Assembly (NCBI GenBank): GCA_030435675.1
Contig: CM059623.1
Span: 13,982,092-14,046,091 of the forward strand
Length of the DNA: 64,000 nucleotides
Origin: Steinernema hermaphroditum
Taxonomy: Eukaryota > Nematoda > Chromadorea > Rhabditida > Steinernematidae
Direction of reading: 5' to 3'
The notes beneath the pieces were generated by a model. It did no database searches and was not told the origin of the DNA. It worked only from the letters and a program-made list of their open reading frames with translations. A program made the position numbers and the translations under genes. Positions 1 to 10,554 of the stretch are shown here, piece by piece (within the stretch, counting starts at the first letter, position 1; every line of letters begins with the position of its first letter).

Positions 1-826
1 GGTGAAGTGCCCGCAGCACCTACAGGGCGCAAAATCAAGTACAGCCATGTCTATGTAAATAACGTGAAATTTATGTGATGGTGAAGTACATCAACAAAGT
101 GGATTCTGTGAACTGTCTCACAGAAACGGAAGCTGCTTTCTATGATTCCAGCAGGTCAATGCACATCATATTATTTGCGACTGTTGAGGCGGTAAGAACA
201 AAACATTTGCGGACGAAGTGAGATCGTCCTCTTAGCTTATCAGCGTTCATCAACGCTATCCTCACGTGTGATATAATGTCGCTGGAGACAAAGATCACTT
301 TTGAGAATGTTATTATAGTCGGAGTAAGTGCCATAATAGATTTTGTGAGCCTAGCCTAACAAAAATAAACGCCTGATTGACTGCGTACAGCGTACATAAA
401 CATTTTTCGTTATGTTCATATTTGAGCATGGAGATCAAGGCACTTTTCGCGAGCTCCGGCAGTCAAGGCTTCTGAATACGATCCACCGAAGACGACTCAC
501 CTGGAGCTGTTTTAGCTGTTACATACTACATATCCCAAATGAAAGCTAATCCTAGTGAGGCTGAATACAGCAGGTGTCAGACAAAGGCCACCGTTCTCGT
601 ATCTTATCGCCGAAAACTGAAGCAGACTTTTCTGTGTATTGGACGCGAGGTGTGACCGTCCCCAAATCCTATTCGTCATGACGATCAACCTCCCACACAT
701 GGTGTGGACCCTTAAAGTCGCTGACCTCTGGATTCGTTCCATTTTTAGTTCCGAGCAGTTGTGGAGCCTTTCGTTCATTTCTGGCGTAGTAGAATTGGTG
801 TTTTCAGTTTCTCCCTCTACAACCCA
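1..826. other. Upstream region, no gene assigned
   Basis: No gene could be supported here. A minus-strand open stretch at 140-334 encodes 64 residues with a hydrophobic start, but it shows no recognisable family motif and no clear splice sites. The rest probably holds the promoter of the nuclear receptor gene that starts near 827. A possible acceptor (TTTTCAG) lies at 801-806, just upstream of the proposed start, so an extra 5' exon of that gene cannot be excluded. Confidence 0.3.
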
Positions 827-3033
827 ATGATGAATACGGTGACTGGTGCTGAATATTCTGGACGCGACAGAAAGTGTGTCGTGTGCAATGGTGTTAAAGG
901 CGATCACTACACACACTACGGTGCTGATAACGTCTGTAAAGGTTGCATGATGTTCTTCAAACGACATATTACCAACATGCATAATGGAAAAGAGGAGCGC
1001 GAGTGTCTAAATGAGGAAACTATCTGTAATCCTGGTATGAAATCCTTTGAGAAATCTTAATTAGCCTCCTTCCAGTTTCTGGCAAAGCGTCAATCTTCTG
1101 TACTCCTTGTCGCTATGAGCGCTGTCTCAAAGCCGGAATGAAACAGATGTGTAAGATCGATGCATAATGACCGTTAATGACATTATCCAGATATGCAAAA
1201 ACCGAAGAAATTGGCGCTAAACGAAGCATCGGCGAGGACTGTGGGCGTTAGTCCTGAAAGGGTACTAAATGGCTGGACGATTTTCATTCTTACTGAGGGT
1301 GCTTCATGTTCAGGCAACTCCGATGATAGAGCTGGCCGAGTACCTGTGGAACTATGCGAATAGCAAACGGATGGTGACCTATCCTACCACTGGAGGGGTA
1401 AGGTTTTTGTTCGATTTTTTAAATTATTCGACCTGTTCGGTAACTGTTTCATATTGCTGGGCCACTTTGTACCCTGATTTTTACTATCTCTGAAATCTCA
1501 TTCATATTTGACTGAGCGTACGACTTTTACTATTAGATTTTCCTTTATAAACCGACTGAATTTGTGAAAAGGTTTTTCATTGTTCATTGCCTTGTTTAAA
1601 GAACGGTTCCCAATCGGGGATCGGAGATTCCACTCCAGCGATCTTGCCTTCCAGAGATCGTTTCAGAAAACAGAACATAACCTTAGAATTACAGATCACT
1701 TCTGTGGTGGGCATTTGTTTCACCTTATGCTTGGTGCAACTGGCCGTGACCGTTATAGTTATTGTTATATGACCGTTATATTATTGACCGTGACCGTTAT
1801 TGGCGACAACTGGGATTACGAAATTATGAAGTGTTGCCCGTTTGTAGAGTGTACTGCATATTGCGTGCAGTCCGTCTCAAAAAAGTGTGCTACATTTTAG
1901 GCAGAATTCTCAAGTGCAGTGGCAAACTGGCCTGAAAATTGGTAAACGAGCAGATTGTGGAGTGATACGTGTAAAACGCCGTATGAAATGGTTCCCGTTT
2001 ATTTTACTTCAGATGAGAAGGGTATTCTGATCCGTCTGTAATACCGTTCGAGGTATATCATGAATACTATTCCTCTTCCTTTTCAGTTCAAGGGAACATC
2101 GCCTCCAAGTACCGCCACTTACAATCTAACAGATCTGCTCGATCACTCCCACTTCGAGAACGATCTCCTCATGGAAATCGTTAAGAAGTCACCAATCGGA
2201 AACATTCTCAGTGAGAACGAGTTACGTAGTGCGTGTCAAAGTCACGTTTTTCCTTACTACGTACGTCATGAATAGTCATCGATACCAACTATAGCGATTC
2301 TAGATTCCACTTGCGTTCTGCTTTAACACAGTAGAGGCGATTCGGTCATACGGTCAACAAGCCCATAACCGTCTCTTCACAGCACCTAACGCCTTCATCG
2401 ACTTGAACGAACACGTCGTGCACAATGTTTTCGTTGAATCGAATTTGTTTGCCAGTGAAATGATCATTTCAGCTGTACAGTAAGGACGTCTTTTTTGGCA
2501 GATTCTGACGTGCTTCCAACTACAGATTCTATGTGCAACATGTCAGAGCAACCTGCGACTCGTTGATCTATACGATGATGGAGAATCTGACCAGTTTGAC
2601 CGAGAAGGCCATCCTTCAGTTGTTTGTTATTCTGTACGGACTCAAGGAAGCTCGTCACTCGCATCAACTGCAGAAGGAATGTCGCGAGATGTGGAGGAAG
2701 TTGAAGGAAGAAGCAGACGCAATGTTTGGTCCCTCCTATTCTGAGGCCAACGGAAAACTGATGGCTCTTTTGAATGTGTGCAAGGTGAGAACATCTTGAT
2801 CTTTGTGCGCTGAACCGTAATTTGATCCGATTGGCTATCTCGACATAGATAAGATCGAGAGATTAGAAGTCAACTTTGCTATGTTACACAAGACGTTGCA
2901 GGATGCTGGGAGAACGTACATCATGGCTAGGGAAAGCTCCAGCAGCTACGTCGTCAAACAAGATCCTACATTGACAGAACTTATGCCAGCAAATGCCCCG
3001 AGTAATCTAGACTGGTTTGGAGGATATCAGTAA
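827..3033 (+). CDS. Nuclear hormone receptor 1 (C4 zinc-finger DBD plus LBD)
   Basis: This is a ligand-regulated-type transcription factor of the nematode-expanded NHR family, expected to act in the nucleus. My exon chain is 827-1034, 1076-1150, 1191-1261, 1314-1397, 2087-2260, 2304-2479, 2526-2784 and 2854-3033. It gives 408 residues in one frame ending in TAA. Finger I begins at about residue 17 (CVVC), with P-box region CKGCMMFFKR at about 37-46. Finger II ends in CTPCRYERCLKAGM. The intron inside finger II falls at the G of CNPG, as in the neighbours. Residues from about 140 onward look like an alpha-helical LBD, with FPYY before an intron and RLFTAPNAFIDL after it. The last acceptor is a weak AAG, so the start of the final exon is the least certain boundary. 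Finger I has 16 residues between its cysteine pairs, slightly more than the usual 13-14. The start could be 827 or 830. Confidence 0.85.
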
Positions 3034-4293
3034 AGGACTCTAGTCTGAGTGCGAAAAGCTAATGAAAGCCGTTCTTAACATTGTTGTGATTGTAATTTCT
3101 GTGTCAATCATGTTTTGTTCGTATAATATAGTGATAACTAGGGATATGCTGTGCAACAGGCTTAAAGTCGAGGAACAGGCAAAAAATGCACCGGAACAGC
3201 TTAACTTTTAGTGGGAGAACTTTTGGAAAGAGTGAAAACACCCAAAGAAATACTTCCATAGTCTCGCTTTGCACGCCCGCAACCTGTGCATCTCATAACA
3301 GGCGAATGGTGTATGTTGATATACCGCTACCCGATTTCGCAAAAGCAATGCCCTCTCGATTTCGATCAGCACTGATCCAAATTTTGAATTTGTTTGGTTA
3401 ATTTCGCGCGATCTAAGCGAATTTCAAAACTTCGCCGCGACGAAGCCGTGCAGAATTCACTCAGCTTTCGAATGACACCAAATATTTTACAATTTTAAAA
3501 ACCCTGATATAGCTGTTTAAAGAGTGAGAAACATTCCGGGATATTTCTTGATTTTACTGTTACCATGGACTCAGGGAAACGAGAACATTTCTCAGTGAGA
3601 AACATTCCAGGATGTTTCTTGATTTTGCTGTTATCTCGTGCCAGAGCAACTCCTGATATAGCTGTTAAAAAAATGAGAAACATTCCGAGAGATTTCTTGA
3701 TTTTGCTTGATGTCTGTTCATGTTTCTTACTTTTTTTCACAGTGCTATGCATATCAAAGTGATACGGCAGCATTGCTACACATGAACTTAAGTGGTTAAG
3801 AGGTGGAAAGTGAAACTTTTGCACTAAGTTTCTTTACCTATTAGCCACTTAGAAGCTGCAGAAAAGTATATATAAGCTGTTTGTTTTAAATCGTTCACCG
3901 CTTCGAGATATGATCAATTTTGGGCGTGACCCTGTAGATTTGCTCAAGCTCGTTGCTTTTGCTTTCGACTCGATTTTTTTGCACGACCTGACCATCTGTA
4001 TCTTTGCTACAGAGGTGTCGTCCTCAAGCCTAATTTTACGCGCTATGGACTATAGAAATTTGTTAACAAAATATGGGTTTCACTTTCTGTTTTCGAGCAC
4101 ATAATGTCTCAAAAAAAAGAACGTGCAAAATGATCACTTGAGCTATATTTTGGTGCGAATCTTATCAATCGCGCTTGGGACGAGCAAAACGATATACATA
4201 TTCTGCTTCAACCGATCATCCTTGATGCAATCCACTTCTAATATAAGCCTCAAGCAGTATTATAGAAATCGTTTGTTCTACGCTTACAATCTC
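3034..4293. other. Intergenic region between NHR 1 and NHR 2
   Basis: No gene was found. The stretch contains the degenerate repeat listed separately at 3503-3712 and AT-rich sequence. An open stretch runs directly into the first exon of the next receptor from about 4123, but it has no receptor features upstream of 4294. Confidence 0.4.
3503..3712. repeat. Degenerate short repeat, three copies of GAGAAACATTCC
   Basis: The core GAGAAACATTCC followed by a short G/A-rich run and TTTCTTGATTTT occurs three times, near 3527, 3599 and 3675. The flanking motif CTGATATAGCTGTT precedes the first and third copies. The spacing is uneven, so this is a decayed local duplication rather than a regular array. 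Confidence 0.6.
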
Positions 4294-6161
4294 ATGGCGT
4301 TGAAAAGACCGTCCTTTGACTCGACGACGGAGAAATGCCCGGTGTGCCGCAACAAGGAGGTCGTCTGCTCCCATTTTGGAGCACGTGTATGCAAGAACTG
4401 TGCTCAAGTGTTCAACAGAAATATTTTACTCCTAAATAATATAAAATGCCGACAAAACCACGATTTCTGCAAGCCTGGTAGGCCTTTTGTCTAAAGGAAA
4501 GTCCACTAATGTCCCCGTTTAGATGCCAAATTTCCTTGTACGAAATGCCGATTTGAACGTTGTCTCGCGGCAGGCATGAAGCCAGAACGTAATTCGTCAT
4601 AGGTCCATAATCTGTTGTTTCCGGAGTATACCCAATTTAGTTACTACGAGCACGCTGAAGAACGACGGATCATCTGGATCGTTTTTGAGGGACATGATGG
4701 AACACGTTGTGAAGTTGAAGCTGTCGTCGCTTCAGAGAAATCATCTCGCAGAGGTATATAAACACTATCAATATCTCCCTGGATCTAGATTAGTCACAGA
4801 TGATTCTCGACAACCCCTATTTCCGTTCCAAATCACCTCGCAGAGGTACCAATAATGAATATCTCCCTGAGGCAATAGATCCCTGTTAGATGACCTATGT
4901 TTCCGTGCTACTGTTAAATCTTTGTCTATATTTACCGAGTCCCTTTCAGTTGAAAGAATTCAAAGGGGACCTGGTCAAGGCCTACACAAAGCTGGACAAG
5001 TACTATGCTGATGAGATGAAAATTTTGATGATGGTCTTCTACGGAAAGCCGTTTCGCCTCCGAATCCAGCCTGAAATGTCGAAGGAGTTCCTTCGAATGG
5101 TCTTTCCCTTCTATGTAAGCTTGCTTCTTCTCGTCAAATTGATCAGTGTTCTTTATAATTTCAGTTTGTCAGTAACCACACATGGATGCACGTGCGAATC
5201 ATGCAAAATTTCGGAGTAGCCGGAATTGCGCGTAATCGAATGTTCGCCGAACCGAACACCTACTTTGATGTCAAAGCTCGATTCAATCACTTACCTCTTG
5301 GTGAACGTGAAGCTGTCCATTCGGAACTGGACACTATAGTCGAGTAAGTAATATCATAATAGTAAAGCCTTTTATATGATGTATACAAACAAGGCTATAA
5401 GATAAAAATGCCCGTTTGTTAAAAAAGGCCAATTACTCGAATCAACATTTGTTTGCATCAGCTAACTGATCTGATGCTTAAGTGTCTGCTACGATCTACG
5501 ACTGTCTTGTCTAAATTAACTTTCTCAGTAGTAAGTGGAGGAGTGGTCAAAAATTGTGATGCTTTGATCATTTGTTCTTCTTTAGACACCCACGATGACT
5601 CCTGGCTTTGATGTACTGTTCATCTCTCATCGTCAGGGAAATGTTTGTTTTGGGGAATCGGCCAACAACAAACAGCACTCCTAATTTTCATTGTAGAGGA
5701 TTTGAAGCTTGCTCTAACTTTGCCCAAGATAACATGACCACATTTACGGACATCGAACTGGCGGCGCTCTGTGCGATGCTCGTCTTCGCATTCGCCAAGC
5801 GATACTGTAGATCTGCCACTCATAAAAGTGAACTGAAGGAGATCGAGGAGATCGTGATGAAGGAGATGTGCGACGAACTGAAGTGCGAAGAAAGATATGC
5901 CGTTGTTTTGGACCAAATTTTGAACTACGTTGGACAAGTCGAGGTGAGTGTGAAGCCCGTACCGTATACGCGTATCTAATCTAGGTCGTTGCCAGCAAGA
6001 TCAATGCGATCGCCAGCTATCTAATCACGAACGTCTATAAGCTGTCTATAAAGATCGAGGACACCATCCCGTTCTTCTTTGAAGGTATCGCCGATTTTAA
6101 GAGCCCCACGATTCCTTCGGAGGGAAGCGCTTTTCGGGAATATAAGAAGAGGCTAATGTGA
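4294..6161 (+). CDS. Nuclear hormone receptor 2 (C4 zinc-finger DBD plus LBD)
   Basis: This is a nuclear receptor transcription factor. Exons 4294-4477, 4523-4588, 4641-4753, 4950-5114, 5165-5343, 5697-5943 and 5985-6161 join into 376 residues ending in TGA, with GT-AG borders throughout. Finger I is CPVC ... CKNC with P-box region CKNCAQVFNRN. Finger II ends in CTKCRFERCLAAGM. Several exon lengths equal those of the fifth receptor (66 nt for the finger II exon, 247 nt for an LBD exon), which supports both models. LBD landmarks are FPFY before an intron and FAEPNTYFDV after it. The ATG at 4294 was chosen because the residues upstream are unlike receptor sequence. The intron after exon 3 holds a partial duplicate of the exon 3 end, including a second donor at 4846. 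The third and fourth DBD-side residues of the P-box (AQVF instead of a typical xxFF) suggest altered DNA preference. Confidence 0.88.
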
Positions 6162-6167
6162 CAAATG

Positions 6168-6191
6168 CTAAGGTGGCCTAAGCCACCTTAG
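6168..6191. other. Hairpin just after the NHR 2 stop codon
   Basis: A perfect 10-bp stem, CTAAGGTGGC pairing with GCCACCTTAG around a four-base loop, starts seven bases after the TGA at 6159-6161. It would sit in the 3' UTR of NHR 2. NHR 2 and NHR 3 converge here, so the hairpin could affect 3' end formation, but that is inference. Confidence 0.6.
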
Positions 6192-6377
6192 TGATAACCT
6201 AAACTGATTAAGAAGCCTGCTGATCAAGGACGATACTGAGGCGGTTCTGTGTGTTTGTCATTGTTATGTCGACAAATTGTGGTACGTAAAAAAGTAGCAT
6301 TGCACAAATAAACAAAAAAAAACCAAGAATTGAGGCAGACAATGTGAAGCTAATTTATTAAAAACACGTCTTTTGTA

Positions 6378-8189
6378 TCATTCTTGGTCGCCTACAATGT
6401 TCACTTTTTCATCGTTCCCCTTCTGAGCCTTCTCAGCAGCACAAACCAAACATCCGAGCCAGCAGTGTTGATCGTAGCTGTGAGTACACGGTCTCAGAGC
6501 ACTCAAGTAGGTGATCTGGCGCACCTTCAGTTCAGAGTACTTCCTGCCGCTGTTCTGAAAAAGCCCTTTGTAAGACATCAAAGCGAAAAAAGATATGTAC
6601 CTCTAGGTGGCAAAGGAACCCAATCAAGTCACTTATTCCTTCCTCGGGTTTCTGTTGACTGTGGCGCTCGAAGTACACTCCGAGTTCCTTCAGTAGATCG
6701 TCTTTATCCTTTTGAATCGATTTGTAGTGTGGAAAGAGAGTTGTGGCTCGGTTGAGGATCAGCAGAAGAGTGACAAACGCCAGCTGCTCCTCCGACTTGC
6801 ACAGCGAAAGTAGACGAACTTCGATGTTTTGATAGATCGTATCTTTGTAGTGATCGAAGAACCATCTGTAGCATTATAGATTTCAATTTGATTTTGCAGG
6901 ATTCGACTCACCCTCCTAGCATCTTAGCATCCGTGTGAGCAAGAAACTTTGAGCGGGCGATCGATTCGGAGAACTTGTCTTCAATCATGTCATAGTAGGT
7001 GTTGGGGGCGACGTAGAATCGTCCTTTGTCACGTTGATTACCGTGGGCGAACCGGAGAACGCGAAGATCTTCAACGGCATGCATAAACGGGATCTGGAAG
7101 GATATTAGGTGTGTAATATAGAGACTGAGTGCGACCCTTCAATCAGTGATTTCGTTGTGGACCACTTAGGCCGAAAATGGTTGCTCGTTGGTCAGTTTTA
7201 TACTATGATACCGGAGGACAGAATACGTCATTTTTTTCGAGGAAACAATTCGGAACATCATCAATGGATGGTATAGGATTAACAGGAAGCCGTTGTTAGT
7301 TACCCTTTCTATTGTCGTCTCCCTTTACGCCGCTCCCTCTATACAGACCTTCCCCAATGACCATTCATCAGGACACGGCCTATGTCTTGCTGTCTTTGTT
7401 CTACTACTGTGAACAAATGTGTGATGGAAGTGGCTAGGGTACACAAGTATTATAAAACTCACAAATGACGGTTCCAAGTCCCTGAACAGCAGATCTAGTT
7501 CGATCGATGTCAACTTCGCCAACGATGGAAGAGTATTCAGAAGGGTGGTTAAAAAAGTGACCTCCATTTTGAAGACCTTCCCCACTTGAAGGTCGGCATC
7601 CAGGAAACGTTCCTTCTCCGACGTACTAATCGTCTACACAAATATCGTTTTACCCTTCTTCACAACAACTCCCTACCGGTCCATTGATGAGGAAAACCTT
7701 GTACAGCTCCTTTAGCGAATCATCAAACAGCTTCGCCATCAATGTGATCTTCGGAAGTTGGCCATCCGAAAAGGATCGATTGGCCAGGGCTTTTGTCTCT
7801 GCACTGAGATTCTGGAACTCTACAAGATTCGCATAATTGACTCAACTCATAAATAACCTACTTTCGACGAACTCCTCATCCTTGACGATATCGTCAGCGC
7901 GCATGCCGGCGACCAAACACCGTTTCAATCTGCAAGTGGAACACTTTGGCGAACAGCTCTCTGAATCGAAAATATTGTTAGATGACGGGCGAGACAATGG
8001 CGCTGCAGGTGACTAACCGTCTCTGCACGTCAAAGCATCGGCGATCATGGGAAATGACTTTCCGGCAACATAGATCTTCAACATCCGTCGCTTGAAGAAC
8101 ACCGAACAAGCTTTGCAGCTTAGGACGCCGTAGTGGAAAGAGTCGGAAGGTCGCATTTTGCAGATAGCACATGGTTGGGTCTTGGGCAT
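6378..8189 (-). CDS. Nuclear hormone receptor 3, atypical finger II
   Basis: This is a nuclear receptor transcription factor read from 8189 downward. Exons 8189-8018, 7960-7862, 7819-7677, 7633-7463, 7093-6912, 6865-6601 and 6554-6378 join into 402 residues ending in TGA. Finger I is canonical: CAIC at residue 7 and CKACSVFFKRR at 25-35. Finger II is odd: the first expected cysteine (around residues 44-46) is absent, while cysteines at 55, 60, 64 and 67 remain, the one at 60 being extra. The sequence then returns to the family pattern, CSTCRLKRCLVAGM. The LBD contains RFYVAPNTYYDM and a helical core with no lesions. The gene converges with NHR 2 and is divergent from NHR 4, whose start is 283 bp away, so the two may share a promoter. 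DNA binding through finger II may be changed or lost, while the LBD looks maintained. Confidence 0.87.
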
Positions 8190-8472
8190 TTTCTAAAAGG
8201 AATTTGTTTCAAAATAACACACGAATATAGTCAAAAATCAGTCTCGATTTTAACTGGCATCCTAACTGACATTTATCGTAGTGACGCCATCGTGAGCATA
8301 ACACAATGCGACCCAAAGATAGAGAAACTCTTCTTCGTTTGCATATCAGCGCAAGAGCTATGCGTTCTTCCTCAAATCGTTCTCGTATCATATCAGTTTT
8401 CCGCATTTCTGGGAACTCGTCATAAGCGCACCGCTTTTGTTCGTAGTACCTTAAAGCTCAAGTTACTTAGTT
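8190..8472. promoter_or_regulatory. Shared divergent promoter region of NHR 3 and NHR 4
   Basis: The proposed start codons of the two divergent receptor genes are separated by only 283 bp. No clear TATA box or known operator was identified. The regulatory role is inferred from the arrangement alone. Confidence 0.4.
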
Positions 8473-9833
8473 ATGCGTCTTTGCCTTGTTTGTGGTAATC
8501 GCCCAACTGACAAATCGTCGCACTACGGCGTTTCCTGTTGCAAGGCTTGTGGAATGTTCTTCAAACGATGGCAAAAGAAACCATTGCCCGATTGCGTGAA
8601 CGACGTCCGACTATGCCCTCCAGGTACGTCAGCTTTGCTCGTTTTAAAGGCCGTGTATTTGCAGGTTCTGGTGACAGACAGTGTCAGCGGTGCAGGTATA
8701 AAAGATTTCGCTCTCATCGTCAATGCGATGAAAGTAGTGGATCGCTCACGGAGACTTCTCTTTTCCCAAAGACTACGTTTGAAAACGGCGACTATCCGAT
8801 CATCACTGTCGCCGCCAACTTGATGAATGACTACCGCAGACGGAAAGCCGAGACGTACCCTTATAACTCAAAGGTACGTCGAGTATTATGAGGTCTGTTG
8901 GTATATTGACAGGCACGAGGAACGTCGGAAAATGGTGATTCGTTGTACACCTATGAAGACCACTTCAACTTGGTACACTTTGAAAAACGCGAACTGATAT
9001 TGCTGGTTACCAATCTACCGGAACTGCGAACTCTACCAGAGCATTCTGTCAACGACCTTATTGAATATTTGAATCCGTATTACGCAAGTCATTCTGCATT
9101 TTCCAATCAAATTACGATCTATAGATGTCGTTCACCCATGGAGCGAGTGCGGCCGACTTTATTCGCTACACCGTCGACAAGTCGTTGGCTCATAATCGTC
9201 TGTTCTTAGCTCCAAATGTTTATCTTGATATGGCCCCATTGCGCAAGATCAAAGACCCAAATTGTTATGCCTTGCTACAAACGAAGAGATTCGTTCGCGA
9301 CAGCGGTCTTATTAAGAACGTCAATATTGACTTCTTTGCTAAGTATCTGAAATTTTCTTTGTAAATCTTAGACTTGTAATTTAGAACTTTATTATTTCAC
9401 TTTGCGATGGCCAAAGAGTACTTCACTGAAAAGATTCTTCAGATCTTCCAAGACGAAACCGAGGTTGCCATTTTCAAGCATTTCATGATCTACGGCCTGG
9501 TGGCAAGATTCTTGGAAGACACAGGCCACGTGGAGTTCAAGAGAGTTCGAAGGGCATTAGCAAATATGGAGCTAGAAATCGTCAAATTCTTCAGTTTCCG
9601 ATACAGTATACGCAATGAGATAAACGATAAGGTCAAAGCAAAGGTAAAAGATATATTATCTCTTATTGAATGTACAAAGGTAACGCCCATTTGTGACGGA
9701 TACTTCATGTTCTTGCTTCTAGATCGCTAGCAAGGAGTACAATCAACTACGCTATGAAGGAATGCTGTCGCTAGAATCGAACGAAAACACGTGGCCACCC
9801 GTCCCTCGCTCGTTGCGCAAGGTCGACATATGA
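8473..9833 (+). CDS. Nuclear hormone receptor 4 with a GC-AG intron
   Basis: This is a nuclear receptor transcription factor. Exons 8473-8623, 8665-8873, 8913-9083, 9125-9360, 9385-9679 and 9723-9833 join into 390 residues ending in TGA. Finger I is CLVC ... CKACGMFFKRW. Finger II supplies four cysteines (DC, LC, QC, RC) and the usual intron at the G of CPPG. After CRYKR the conserved Cys-Leu-x-x-Gly-Met segment is missing, and the chain continues FRSHRQC. LBD landmarks are NPYY before an intron and RLFLAPNVYLDM after it. The third intron, 9084-9124, starts with GC (TAC followed by GCAAGT). It is 41 nt, not a multiple of three, so it must be removed to keep the frame. Confidence 0.85.
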
Positions 9834-10554
9834 AATGTTTCGTGAATAGAGGATATGTGTGTGTTCTGGGTTGTTTGAAATTAAGAATGGCGCCTGTGAT
9901 AAACATTCCCCAAGTTCACAGTACCTTGTGTCAGGTCCAAGTAGATGGTGCCTTGAGGTCAGTTAAGTCCAGCTATATATTAGGAATTATAGCTTCTGAT
10001 TTGCATTTCTTCTGAATTTTGCGGACTATTTTGGGTTGACGGTCCTTGATCTGGTACCTCGAAACTCGAGATGTTGTGAGTACAAATCAGCAATGGTGGC
10101 ACAAATGTGGAAAAAATGACCCAGAAAGGCCAGGTTGCGAGATCTTGTGCGGTTAAGTTTATGCGTATGTTGTGCGACCCCGCCTTTTTAAGTCAAGACG
10201 CTCTTCTTCGCAGGACATGTTGGCCTTTATTCGCTCTATCTTATTGAACACTTGTCCCTTCACCCTCTGAACTATATCAGTGGAAGTCGTTTAAGATAGG
10301 GTTGACACTTCGAATTGACTCGGCGACCTGATTTGTTTGACTGCCAAACCTAGTTTAAGATAAGACAAAGAGGTCGACAACTGAACCGAGATATTCTAAA
10401 CTCGGGAATGGTGTGGTCTATAGATTCAAGAGAAATGCATACATTTAGACGGAGCTGCGACCATTTTCCCGAGCAATAGAGATCAACCGCTCCTGAAGGA
10501 CGTTTAGTTTGATATGACTAGCACTCATTCACTGAGGCTCCGCCAGAATCGTCA
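9834..10554. other. Intergenic region between convergent NHR 4 and NHR 5
   Basis: No gene or clear repeat was seen. Open stretches here lack splice sites and receptor motifs. It should contain the 3' ends of two converging transcripts. Confidence 0.4.
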
